Positions 36,401-47,905 of a DNA stretch of 62,000 nt are shown here, piece by piece. A model generated the notes under the pieces. It ran no database searches. It had not been told where the DNA came from and worked only from the letters and a program-made list of their open reading frames with translations. The position numbers were made by a program, and so were the translations under genes. Source of the stretch: Owenia fusiformis (lineage: Eukaryota > Annelida > Polychaeta > Sabellida > Oweniidae); NCBI GenBank assembly GCA_903813345.2, contig CAIIXF020000007.1, positions 12,444,714 through 12,506,713 of the forward strand. Direction: 5' to 3'. Positions within the stretch are counted from its first letter, which is position 1. The number at the start of each line of letters is the position of its first letter.

Positions 36401-38733
36401 TTATATCGACAATGCTGACGCATAAACTATGTAAATTTTTATTTCTCTCACGATTGTAGAGGTACATCATGTCAAGTATATCCCAAAGATTGTGAAGATT
36501 CTGCTTCCAACGACGACCACACCACCAGCAGAAGGATTAGAGGCAGCAGGTAAGATATGTTCTGCTGACCTTTTACTATGTCATAAATACACTATAACGT
36601 ATACACAAACGAATATTATTTCTTTAAGAAGCTATTCATAGTTCATGCAAAATATTTTTTGAAGTTTTATTTGTTTTTGATTGTTTAGGCATTGTCATAT
36701 TTGGGGATTATCAAACGCGAACCATGGATGTCTTTTTGCGATTTACTATGCAATTAAAAACTGAGTGAAAGATATGATAAGTAATAAGTCTATCTGAAAT
36801 AATAAACATTATTTCATATTCTAACCACCAGGATTGGATCAACTCTTCCCACTTGTAAATAGCGGCTTTCACATCAACGGTGGCATTGAGTTGTGTAGGG
36901 GCTGCAACATAACTTCCTGTCACCAGCATTGCAGGAACACGCCAAGCTGCATGTCAGTTGATTGGAACTACATGGAGAAAGCCTGTTTTGCACATACACA
37001 TGACACCGTGTGCAATACTATGACTGCCAAAGATTCAGTGACAAACTATAAAAGAGTTGTATGCGGTACGTTTAGGGTAGCTTATCGACAAAAGCATCAG
37101 TTGCATTTCACTAAAACCAATTTTATGAGTTTGAAAAATGCTAAAAGCACATCGTTATAACAAATGAATTTCATAAGTCTAGGCATGTAGTAGAGTAGAG
37201 TATAATGATACGTTGCTTCTCCGAGTAGTAAAGGACCATGCGAGGTATTGCACGTGATTTTGGACGGTCATCTTTCACCATGAGTTTATAATATGTTTTC
37301 CCAAACATATTGGAACCATGAGTATCAATATATTTTCTTTCAAGTGAAGTCCCAAAGATAGTAAAATATCAATTAAACTCTCAGAAAAATTATGGTTTAG
37401 GACCCCACCTTAACACTTTTTAAAAAGTGTAAGCCTTATTTTCTCTTGTTTTTCTCAATTTAAATATATCAAGAGTTTCTTCTACACTATATCAACAATT
37501 CCTGAAAAGGGATTTGAAATGCGCTAAATCACATATCACGAAACTAGACCTTCAAAGAATCTACTTTTAGAGACGTTTTAGACCCCGTGTTGAATAATCT
37601 GTTCATGCAATAAATATCAGGAAAAAAAGATCCTCTTTTGAGTAAAAAGGCTCAACATTTTGGAAAAAGTGTTAACATGGGGTCCCTATTCATAATTTTT
37701 CGAATTTTTTGATTGATATTTTTTATCATCATGTGGACTTCACTCAAAAGAATACATATTTTTAATAAAAAACACTGTATTTATGCCCAGTAAGATATGG
37801 CTGTCTAAAATCACTTGCCATACATCACATGGACCTTTTAAATTAAGAATATGATTTTTAGTTGCGCCCGCTAACCCAACACCTGTTGCGCCTCGAGTAC
37901 CACCACCGCCCAATGTTGTTCAGCAGCAGACATTCCAGCAACAACCACAACTAATGCAGCAACCACAAATGATGCAGCAACCACAAATGATGCAGCAACC
38001 ACAAATGATGCAGCAACCGCAGATGGTGCAACAGCAGTCACAGATGGTGCAGAGGACGCAACAAGTCCTACAGCCAATGCAGCCCTCGCAAATGAAACCA
38101 TTGATGCCTGTGGGCTATAGAGCACCCACGGCTGGATTCACAGCAGGTCGTCAGAGTGGGCCTAGTAGTAAGTTTAATGTATAAATATGAAATCTTTAAA
38201 ACTTGTTGTTGAAAAATCCCATGATTAGCTTGCTTATTGAAAATAGTGAAAATAATGCAACATCCCATTTCAATCTCACCAGGGAGCATTAGTGGAATGT
38301 CATGTTACTTACAACATTCATAGATGTATTGTTTTTCTAATTAGACTCAATGCCTGCAAATAAAACAGAAGACCTTGTGGAATAATCTGTTAATAAACAT
38401 GTCATTGTGTCCCTAATCATCCAAAAGTCAATTTTTGAAAAGCAAATTGAGATTTTTGATCAAGTATTGAAAATATATCGAAAACTACATGATGCAGACG
38501 CGTTTTCGAGTTCAATAGATATGAAGATGAGAATCTTCGCTAATGATCTTATAACCTTCGTGAACTATTGTTGTGTGAAAAAAAAACATTTCAAAAATAC
38601 TTTTATCATTTGAGACTAGATCCTCTTCTATAATAAATGACCTATAAACTGATCCCGTCCTGGAATAATTGTGCATCCATTTATTCCAGGACGGGTGGTT
38701 AGTCGTGGACGAAGGCGCAGACGGCGTGGCTAG
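33429..38733 (+). CDS. CBM14-like, His-rich, PAN-domain matrix protein 3 (short isoform)
   Basis: Six exons: 33429-33498, 33993-35558, 36460-36549, 36832-37065, 37862-38167, 38690-38733; every intron is phase 1 and the joined frame is 769 residues. Signal peptide (LLAFMLTLRYVLGFVAG); six-cysteine domain at 25-80 (spacing 14-4-10-16-6, CIYYRCIDG); long Lys/Gln/Asn-rich region; GQFALLTTPDPRKLAKVV at about 462; His/Asp/Lys tail; a Thr/Pro linker; a PAN/Apple domain at 576-653 (CHQHC, MSVDWN, ACFAH); a Gln/Met/Pro exon with an 18-bp repeat coding QPQMMQ; and a tiny last exon coding RRVVSRGRRRRRRG. PAN domains bind proteins or glycans outside the cell. Reading through the exon 2 donor would instead end at 35583 (GIPNIKQY). 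ATTAAA at 38875 is a possible polyadenylation signal. Confidence 0.82.
35671..36306 (+). mobile_element. Non-autonomous DNA transposon, family D, copy 2
   Basis: Lies in intron 2 of the preceding gene. It matches 2822-3375 throughout in the same orientation but lacks the left inverted terminus. It carries an extra internal inverted copy of its own AACATATTCTTATACTTCTC segment (about 35980-36050), absent from copy 1. Confidence 0.75.
37322..37765. mobile_element. Inverted-repeat MITE in intron 4
   Basis: Arms of about 110 bp (37322-37435 and 37650-37765) are inverted copies, including GGACCCCACCTTAACACTTT and its partner AAAGTGTTAACATGGGGTCC, and GTGAAGTCC with GGACTTCAC at the outer ends. 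Together they form a long hairpin inside the intron between the PAN and Gln-rich exons. Superfamily and target duplication not clear. Confidence 0.65.
37954..38045 (+). repeat. 18-bp coding tandem repeat (QPQMMQ)
   Basis: CAACCACAAATGATGCAG is repeated about five times with few changes inside the Gln-rich exon, coding QPQMMQ units. Copy number is probably variable between individuals (inference from the near-identity of units). Confidence 0.9.
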
Positions 38734-39586
38734 ACCAATTGAAGTACAATATATGCACGGGCATGCCTACAATAAGGACGATTAAAAGATCTCTACCAAA
38801 CACAACAACGACATATATCCCTCATCATATCACTAAATTCGCAATCACTATTTATCAGCTATACATATGTATATATTAAAATCGCAAATTGACTAGCATT
38901 AGCATGTCATATGTCTTGACAGTTTAGAAGAATTTTTAATGTATATTAATCAACCTAGACTGTAAATCGCAACTATGAAGCAGTAAAATCCAACATGAGT
39001 TTAACTTATTTACTTTTATCACTGTTTTTTATTTCTGTGATTGGTTTTCCTTTCCCAAAGCAGGCCATATTAAATCAATTTTGCAAGAATTAAATAAGGG
39101 TTATGAATTTCAGCGACCTGTCACAGTGGTTTGTCGAAAACAAAGGGGATACTTATTTTTGTTTTTCTCCTTTTTTACACTTTTTGTCACAAAATTCTAT
39201 GACATTTACGATATTCCGAATATAATCAAACTTATAATGTCACCCAAAAGTTCTCCTTTTAAGAAGCCAGACTCGTTTACTTTCACAATGTCTATGTTCC
39301 ATTTAATTATTTAAATCTTTGAAGTTTGATTATAATTATAGTTCTGAATCCCAATTCATTTCAAGATTAGAACTTAACATTTTCAGTATCATAATGTAAG
39401 TATATCTTTGAATCGAAATGAATGTTTTTATCATTTGCAGGTGTATAATAACGGATATGTATATGTAAAGTTATATATTAGGAAATTAGCATGTTTCTGT
39501 ATACCTCGGCTATCGTTGCGATTAGTCTATCTTTAATTCTTGCCTTTGCCCGCCATATCACTAACATTGTAAGGTTATTCTTTCAG
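38734..39586 (+). other. 3' flank of short isoform / intron before second PAN exon
   Basis: AT-rich. A signal-peptide-like open frame (39490-39567, MFLYTSAIVAISLSLILAFA) ends in a GT only 18 bases before the next exon's acceptor and is in the wrong phase, so I do not use it as an exon. Confidence 0.5.
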
Positions 39587-40475
39587 TACTACCTCCTGGT
39601 TGGTCGGCCTACCCAGGCTGTAAAGTCAGCGGTGGCAAGTTCATTACAGATGGTCTGAAAGGTGATATGTGTTTTGACCTCTGTAAGCGCTTGCCTAGTT
39701 GTCTGGCAGTTGACTTTAACAGTGATGATGGCAGTTGCTGGGTACACGACTCCAAAACCTCCTGCAATGATAAAGAAGGTGCAGTTAAAGTGTACCATGC
39801 AAAGAAAGTGATCTGTCGTGAGTACAATAAGTTTAATTAATTTTCTAAACAGCTTATTTTCTGACTAGCTAACTTCTAACGAATAACAAATTAGTTAATT
39901 TTCTAACTAGCTCTGTGTTTCTAACTTACTACTTTTCGTACTAGCTAATTGTTTGTCTACGAATATATGAGCACAATGACCAAAAGTATAAAAAACAAGA
40001 ATAAAGATAATTTTACTACAATTTAGAGTTGTTTATTAGCGTGTTAATGTTTTCCACAATGGTAATAATAAAACTGGAATTGCATTTATTTATTGATCAT
40101 GAGCAAGTATGATTGTATGATTTAAGACAAACCTAATGTTATGAATTAATTCCTATTTTATCGTCATGTTTCAAAATGGAGCATATAAGATCGGGTGTTT
40201 AGTTTTTTCCACGAAAAGCATCCTTGTTGCATACTATTTTAGGCAAATTCTTATATTCGGAATACAATGCAGTTTTGAGAGAAAGTGGAAAGATATTGAA
40301 ATGGGTGTCATTTAAAGCGTTTTCTCTTGAAAATCAGTTTTCTCGAAATTGACACTGGCCTTTTATTAGATAGAAATAGACTTTTTATTAATGCTATTAT
40401 ATATTTCACTGTATTTCAGCTGCACCATACCCACGGCCGATAGCAATAGCCCCAAGGGAAACCTACAATCCATGA
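39587..40475 (+). CDS. Second PAN exon and tail of matrix protein 3 (long isoform)
   Basis: Exons 39587-39817 and 40420-40475, both entered in phase 1. The first codes a PAN/Apple domain (SAYPGCKVSGGKF, CFDLC, LAVDFNSDDGSCWVH, CNDK, KVIC); the second codes PAPYPRPIAIAPRETYNP and a stop. There is no convincing start codon of their own. Joined to the phase-1 donor at 38167, skipping the Arg-rich exon, they give a frame of 850 residues with layout six-Cys domain, His tail, linker, PAN, Gln-rich stalk, PAN, tail. That mirrors the 3' end of the gene at 43870-47905, which supports one gene with alternative 3' ends. A separate gene with an unseen 5' end is the alternative. AATAAA at 40814. Confidence 0.75.
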
Positions 40476-41282
40476 CCACATGGCCCTGTTAGACACACTA
40501 ATAACACTCATAATTTATTATCTGACTACCACTAATACTTTATAAGTAAGAAATACGGGTCTAGCTAGATATTCATCCATGGAGCCATTCATTTGATAAA
40601 ATACCAAGTGATAATGTGTCATTGTTCACACAAGTAAGCCTCGATACCAATTGCTTTTATGTATAAGATCATTTAAGATCTGATTGGCTTCAAGGATTGA
40701 AATTACAATACTAGACATAGAGCGAATTTTGGAGTCATATCAAAACTGGATAAATCAATCAAATATGATGAAGCAGTTGAGATTACATCGACAAGCTTTT
40801 CCACGATATAAGAAATAAATCCGCAAATATGCTGATCAGCTTATTCATATTTGAACTTTTGGGTGTACTTGTCATTATGTCATGATCAAACTAATTATTG
40901 TAATAATAAGTGTTTGTTAAGCATAATACGGAGTTTAAAGACATACACCAGTGCTCTGAAGACGCAGGTTACAATCGCTAATTGAATTATTATGTAAATA
41001 TTATCTATAATCTTAATAGGTTTTCCCTTCTGTACATTCTTGTATAAAACATCCCGTTATTTAAATACATAATGATACAAACAATAGATCATGTGTTTCC
41101 TGTTCATTTAATTCAATTTTATCCGAGGATTCGTGCGAAAGATGTCACGAATGTTGAGTTACAGATGGTATATATATATCGAGAATATTATTCCAACTAC
41201 TCAATTCAATTATTCCCTTCTTCAAAAGATGTCATAACTGATAACACCATTTTAGCAGTCCATTAAACAGTAGTACATATTT
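40476..41282. other. Intergenic, no gene seen
   Basis: 3' flank of the preceding gene with its AATAAA at 40814, then AT-rich sequence without a supported exon. Confidence 0.5.
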
Positions 41283-41287
41283 CAACT

Positions 41288-42336
41288 CAGGCCCGTAAGA
41301 CACTTTTCTCCAAGGGGGGTGCGGTTTTTACTAAAGAGAATATAAAATTGTCAATTTTTTTTCGCGTAAATCAAATCGCATAGGTCAGAGGGGGGGGGGT
41401 CGGGTTTGGCATTAACAAATGCAACTTCAAAACGTTCCAATTGTTTTGTGGGGGGTGTGAGGAGTGGTCCACTCCCCCTAGAAAATTTTACAATTTTAAG
41501 ATGCTGTTTGGTGCATTCTGGGCACTTTCAAAGTGTATGAGTCAATAAAAAATTTGAAAAATCTTAATTTCTTTTTCACTTTTTTTTTTGGGGGGGGGGG
41601 TGTCAAGGGGGGTGCCAGAGGGGGAGGTGGAGTGGGGATGCCAGAGGGTGAGTAAGTGTTAGTCTCCCAGAATCATTAACTATATCAAGGAGCTATTTGA
41701 TGATGTCTGGGCAATTTAAAAGTGTCTGAGACAATACATAAAACAAATTCAGAGTTTTTCCATTGTTTTGTTTGGGGTGTGAGGGGTGGCCCACTCCCCC
41801 TAGAAATTTTTTCAATTTTAAGACACTATTTGGTGCTTTCTGGGCACTTTCAAGTGTATGAGTCAATTAAAGAATTTGAGAAAATCACATCTTTTATCCA
41901 ATTTTTTTTTTTTTGGGGGGGGGTCAAGGGGGGCACCAGAGGGGGAGGTGGTGTGGCGATGCAAGTGCAAGATGCAAGAGGGGGAGCAAGTATTAGTCCC
42001 CTAGAAACACTAACTGTATCAAGGAGCTATTTGATGATGTCTGTGCACTTTAAAAGTGTCTTAGACAAAACACTAAAATAAATTTAGAACTTTTCCATTG
42101 TTTCGTGGGGGAGGGGGTGTGAGGGGTGGCCAATACCCCTAGAAAATTTCACAATTTTAAGATGCTATTTGGTGCTTTCTGGTTACTTTCAAAGTGTATG
42201 AGTCAATGAAAAAAAATTACAAAAAAATATTTTTCAAAAAAAAAAATTTCCAATTTTTTTTTTTTTTCTTTTTTTTGGGGTGTGCCAAAGGGGGGTGCGG
42301 TCGCACCCATCGCACCCCCCCCATCTGACGGCCCTG
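41288..42336. mobile_element. hAT-like non-autonomous transposon, G-rich
   Basis: Ends are inverted CAGGCCCGTAAGAC and CAGGGCCGTCAGAT (as read inward), flanked by a perfect 5-bp duplication CAACT (41283-41287 and 42337-42341). CAGGG-type ends suggest hAT, whose usual duplication is 8 bp, so the superfamily is tentative. The interior is built from about three tandem copies of a unit near 325 bp, each with GTGTGAGGGGTGGCC, CTTTCTGGGCACTTTCAA and a poly-T / poly-G stretch, starting near 41441, 41761 and 42096. No genuine coding frame; the 119-codon frame at 41722-42081 is repeat. Confidence 0.8.
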
Positions 42337-42341
42337 CAACT

Positions 42342-43869
42342 TCAAGTTAAGAATTAGATGGCATTGTTTACATTTCCTAGGGAGTTTCTCTTAAATAAAA
42401 TTTAAGCCAATTTAAAAAATTAATTTAATCAGGTGATTCTTTAAATGAAGGTGCCTTTACTATCAAATTGATAGTAATTTTGAACTATTAAATCCTTAAA
42501 TGATTCAATACTTGTATCTTATTTGAATGCTTTATCATCTCGACTTGTCTCTTGCATTCTATGCATTGATATATTGATCTGCACCTGCACGTCTTCCTGA
42601 TTTGCAATCGAAGGGGAAGTGGAGATGATACGGTTAATCATAACTGTTCAGGAGACATTTGAAAATGTTTTAACAAGCAAATTAAAATTTCAATTAAGGA
42701 CTTGACTCGACTTTCTGATGGTTACGTAATAGAAGAGAGCTGTTAGTCATTACTTTATATAATAAACAGTCTTTCAATCTTTATTGACTTTCGAGAAGAT
42801 ACTTTTGTGGGTATATTGACTTTTATATGAATGAAGTGAGTAATTGAAGTGAGTTGGCATTAGGAACCTATTTCAGATTTTTATCTTTCGTAAATTGAAG
42901 TCGGTGTGCATAAAGCGATCTAATAAACACACAAAGGATGACATAATCTCGAATATTTACTCTATCTAGTATTTTCCATTTCAGTTTCTGAACAGAGATA
43001 AAATATAAAAGTACCCTTATTCTATATCATGTTACTACTATCATATTTTGACATTTATGGCAGGAAATAATTCAATTAATTAAATTCAGAACAATATGTT
43101 TAAATATCGATAAATTAATAAAAGATCACGAGGCGATGTTTTCAGGCGTATTGAGTTATGCCATTAGTAAGGCTTGCTTTTATTGTTTATGCACCTGTAT
43201 ATGTGTTTTTCACTTTTCATAAAAAGTTCAGTTTGAGACAATGATTAAATTCATAAATATTCAAAATGTAGCCTCGTTACATTGTAAATACTGTGTCCAT
43301 TTTGCTTTATTTTTTATTTTCACAAACATAATCTATAGTCATCGATAGACATCAAAATGAATGTAATTTTACGTGGAATGTTTCATTAACAACTAGTACT
43401 ATAATTTCCAATAAGCATTTTTGTACCGTTCGTGACAATGAATATAAAGGGAAAGTATGGTAGTTTACATGCACAGTGGTTAGTTTATATCCATTCTCAA
43501 TATTTGATAGATATCGGTAATCTACGTGTAAGTATGTATTTCAATTGGTGTATTTAGTTATGTTCTACAAACATTAATTACTATTTAGTACGTACTGTTC
43601 AGGAAAGAATGATGCGTTCGATATGCAAATTTTGACATAATTATTGACAAGTACAGTTCAGTCATGATTTCTACAATGCACCATTTTTGGTTTTTATGGG
43701 ACAGCTAACATTTTAATTAGCAGGGCACGTTTTAAATGAATCATAAAAATAATGCCTAGAGGGAGACAAACGACTCTATGACCCCTGGAAGATGTAGAAT
43801 CCCCAAATGGCATTTATTAATCAAAATCAAGTAGCCAGGGTTCAGTATTATCGTGCACACGAAATCAAA
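42342..43869. other. Intergenic upstream of the four-PAN gene
   Basis: AT-rich with no supported exon or obvious repeat. It should contain the promoter of the gene starting at 43870; no TATA box is certain. Confidence 0.45.
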
Positions 43870-46800
43870 ATGACTTCAATGGGACTGAAACGCTTAAACA
43901 CATTTCTCATTGGAATTCTTTGTTTTTCTTACGCAAGATGTCAGGTTACGCAGCTAAACCCAAGTAAGTATTTGTTTTACCTTTGTTTCAATTTAAAAGT
44001 GCATTTTTGTTCATTTTGGTTCATTCTAAAGAGACAAAAGCAGATTTTAGTAATTATATTTCATAAAAATGCAAGATGCTTTTTTGATTTTTACAACTTA
44101 TCATTTAAAATTTAAAAGGCAAGAGACAAATTTGGTCTTAACATTTTTTGTTTTAGGCTATATTATCATGAGCGCAAAGATTCTTCATGGATTTCAACAA
44201 TAAATTATTCTTCACCATAATTAGAAATATTTGTGCTTCTACTGAAATGTACTCTCTGTGTAGGTTGCTCGGGTATTTCTGGCATTCTCGCACAAAGAGA
44301 CCCCGTTAACGTGTGTCGATACTATTGGTGTATATTAGGGAGGTTATACGGACCATTCCTCTGTCCACGAAACAATCAAGGGTTCCAGACATCAGTTCCG
44401 ACATCAATGCCAGCATTTGGAAGTCCCTGTACGATTACTTTACCCGCTGGATCCCAGTGTGGTACGGCGGGATCAGTAACAGGAATACCGTTCATTACTA
44501 CCCCTAGGCAAATCAGTCGTAAGTAGAAATAAATCAGATATTTTCATTTACCTTCTAATCTGTCTTGGTGTTTATTGGATGTTTAGAGATGTCAACAAGT
44601 TCTGCAAACATGGACCCTCTCTCTTTTCTGTTTTACTAATTCCTTATGAATACCAGTATGATATAAAAGTTAACGGAAATAGGTGTTGGCCACTGTTCGG
44701 GGCACGATATACGTCGTATATCGGTCGTTTGTCTTTTATTGCAGAGAGAGTGGTTAACTTCCACATTCAAAATGGTGTTAAGCAGGTGGGCATCAGCACA
44801 GAGGCGAGGTGTATCGCTCAATGTAGAGCCATGTCTCAATGTGTTGTGATTGACTTCAACTATAACACGCAAGAGTGCTTTCACCATACGAGGATAACAG
44901 GATGTAACCCACCTTTGCAGCTACAGAATAATGCTCATGTGAAACTTTTGGATTGTGGTAAGTAAAATATAAATGTGTATCGCCAATACCCGACTTTGTC
45001 AAATTGAATCCCTTTAAGGTCTACTTACAAAATATCAAAATAGTAAATCCAAAGGAAAAACTGGCCATTCACCTGTGCTTGATTTCTTAGCTTCAACTGC
45101 TGCACCAACTACAGCTTTACCGACCCAAGGTTTCACAACAGCTGCACCAGTGATAACAACAGCTGCACCAGCAGTAACTACAGCTGCGCCAGCAGTAACT
45201 ACGGCTGCCCCTTTGATTACTACAGCTGTCACACAAAGCCCGCAGACGTCAGCGCCAGCCGTGGGACCGGGAACACAAGTGCCTCCAACAGGTAGTTTTC
45301 GATTATTGCGTGATATTTTATTTTGCTGACGATATTTTATCTTTATCAAATGCAGAACCTTGTACAATTCGTATTTAGAAAAAGAAGGGGACTTGCAGGT
45401 ACATGCCCTCCCGAGACCAATCACTCAAAAACGTCATCACGTAGTCTTCCAAATGAGCATGAAAACGTCAGCATAAAGAATGACTTCTAAGTGAAAATAG
45501 TTGTGAAAAAGTAAAAGGCTGTGGAAACGGGAAGTGCATGTACATGTACATGTAGGTGATTTAAAAATAGGCTATTGTTCATATAGAGAATAATTCCAGA
45601 TATTTATCAAGTCGTCTGTATTACAGAATCAGATCCAGGAGCATATTTTCTATATTCGTAGGATTTGTTATGTCCAGTCCTGGTATGCATATTGTGGGTG
45701 GCACGGAGATTCTACCTGGTCAGTTCTTTACCCAGCAGCAATGTCTTAACCAATGTCTCATGGACGCCAACTGTCTCGCCGTTGACTATAACGCTGCCAC
45801 CATGCAATGCTTTTTCCACGGGACACTTACCTATTGTAACACACCTAGGTCCAAGACTAGCTGTACCCATTTCAAAAGAGTCAGTTGTAACCCAAGTGAG
45901 TGAAACTAGAATACAGATTTTAATATTCATTCATATGATTTCAATATCAACTACAATTTAGCGTTTTTAAACTAGTGTAAAAGAAACTCGAAAGGAGAGA
46001 TAGTGCCATTTGGCCGATGATTTGTAATAAGACCATCATTGAAGAATGTAACGAAGGGGACAACGTTTACACATGTTGCCATACTACGTAGATGCTTAAT
46101 TAAGTCAAATCGTACCTAATAATAGGCCAATGCAGCAAATTATGCCACTCGGTGGTTATAATGTCATCTAATAGTTTCAAGACAGAAATATTCTAACTAA
46201 GCTTATTTTCAAACTATCAAAATTTTACTTACAAACCGTATACTGCTTACAAAGTATGACACATATACATACTCGCTTCTATATTCTATTTTCTTGCCTC
46301 GCCAAGAGAGAGGATCAATTGAAAAGTTGAATTGAAGACATTACGTAACATGTTGATATGAACACGCAATGATTTCCACAGGTGGTCAAAACAATCTTGT
46401 TGAGATTCGATCTGGCTTTCATCTTTTTGGTGGATCACCAACGACTTGTCTTGGGTTCACAACGTGTAGCGCCAACACGTGTGTACAAGAGTGTTGCAGG
46501 GATCCTGCCTGCTCTGGTGTCGATTTCGACCAGGGCACTAGGGCGTGCTTCAAGCATACAGATGCCACAGAATGTACAACTCTAAACGCAAAGAACAACT
46601 GCACACATTACCGGAAGAGAACATGTCGTAAGCTTAATCTAATACTATTCTTACTATCCAGACAGTGTTGATGAGATTACAATAGCCGATCTAATACCAT
46701 AAAGATCGTGGGAACTCGTGGGTCAAAATAGGCTGCGACTGTATAAAGTTTAATATGAAGGACAAAGTACAAAAAAGTCAAGCATCCATCACGTCTGGGT

Positions 46801-47905
46801 CGTAGTCATGCGCAAAATTTGTGCTTACATAAAAAAGGCCTTGGGATTCCAGTTTCATGAGACAATGTGTATTTGATTAACAACATTGACATAGAAAACA
46901 TATGGCCTCATTCCTAAATATATCGTATGTTTGTATGTTGCTAAGTATACCCTGAATTATATTACAATATTACGTTTCATTAGCTGGGACCATTATATCC
47001 CCCGGAGTTGTTCAGACCACTGCAGCCCCGGGAGGTAGTGTTGTTACCGAGGGCCCAGCAACTGTCACTGCTGCTGTAACGACAGAGGCGCCCTCAGGTG
47101 GGCCAATTGCAGCAGACACAACCGGTTTTGTACAGATAAGCCAGCCGGGGCCAACAGGTACGTTCCATATGTTTAAAACGCTTGTTGGTACAATGTTATA
47201 TATTTGTAAACGCTGATGAGTCCAAATTCAAACATGTCGCTAAAATATTTTGTGTTTCCATGTCATGCCATCATCCAGCAAGGAATCTTAAAAATTGAAC
47301 ATAGTCTAATAGAAAGAATCCAACACTTAATATCACAGTATTTGATTTGACAAATTAGATATTTGAGAAAATGTGCAACATAGTTCATATGTTTCAGTAC
47401 TACCATGTAACAGTTATGCATATCCGGGAATGAACATCGATGGCGGCCAGCCCTTTCCCAGTAACAATCTCAGCGGCGACCAATGTATCGCAATGTGTAT
47501 GACGGAACCCACTTGTATGGCTGTTGACTTCAACTCACAGGACGGAAGCTGCTGGGCTCACACAAATGCAACTATGTGCGGTCAGCTGAACTCAAATAGT
47601 GGAAATTATCACGTGAAATTTGTTGTATGTGGTAAGTGTTACATGTTACATTTAAAAAAACTATTTCGTGAAGGTAATAAAATTATATTCATTAAATAGG
47701 ACCGCTTTATCAGAAAGATATGTTTTTGTTATGCTATTAGGAATTTTGATTTTGTATTATTTCATTTTGTTTATTCATTTGGTAATTCTAGTATATTGAA
47801 CATACTTTACAAGTCAAATATGCCGTTACTCGTACCTTTTCTAATTCATAATTTTGTGTTTAATTTCTAGCTGGTCAGACGCCTGTACAAAGCAATACAT
47901 GTTAG
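43870..47905 (+). CDS. Secreted six-Cys / mucin / four-PAN protein
   Basis: Nine exons: 43870-43963, 44264-44518, 44745-44957, 45091-45291, 45662-45895, 46382-46627, 46984-47157, 47398-47631, 47871-47905. All introns are phase 1; the joined frame is 561 residues. Order: signal peptide (LNTFLIGILCFSYARC); six-Cys CBM14-like domain at 33-107 (CRYYWCILG, spacing 15-4-10-21-9); PAN1 117-187; Thr/Ala/Pro mucin stalk with TTAAP repeats 188-254; PAN2 255-332; PAN3 333-414; a Thr/Gly/Pro linker 415-472; PAN4 473-550; tail GQTPVQSNTC. PAN domains share GMxIxGG, CxxxC, AVDF/YN and CW/FxH motifs. An upstream in-frame start at 43807 is possible, but 43870 gives a clean signal peptide. AATAAA at 48151. 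Role: adhesive extracellular matrix protein, perhaps bound to chitin (inference). Confidence 0.88.
45118..45225 (+). repeat. 27-bp coding tandem repeat (TTAAPxVxT)
   Basis: ACTACAGCTGCACCAGCAGTA-type units repeat about four times in exon 4, coding TTAAP[AVL][VI]. They build a Thr-rich stalk that is probably O-glycosylated. Confidence 0.85.

Noticed and set aside
39490-39586. Signal-peptide-like frame just before the second PAN exon, suggesting an independent gene start
   Set aside because: The possible intron would be only 18 bases and the phase (0) does not match the phase-1 acceptor; no in-frame read-through into PAN exists.
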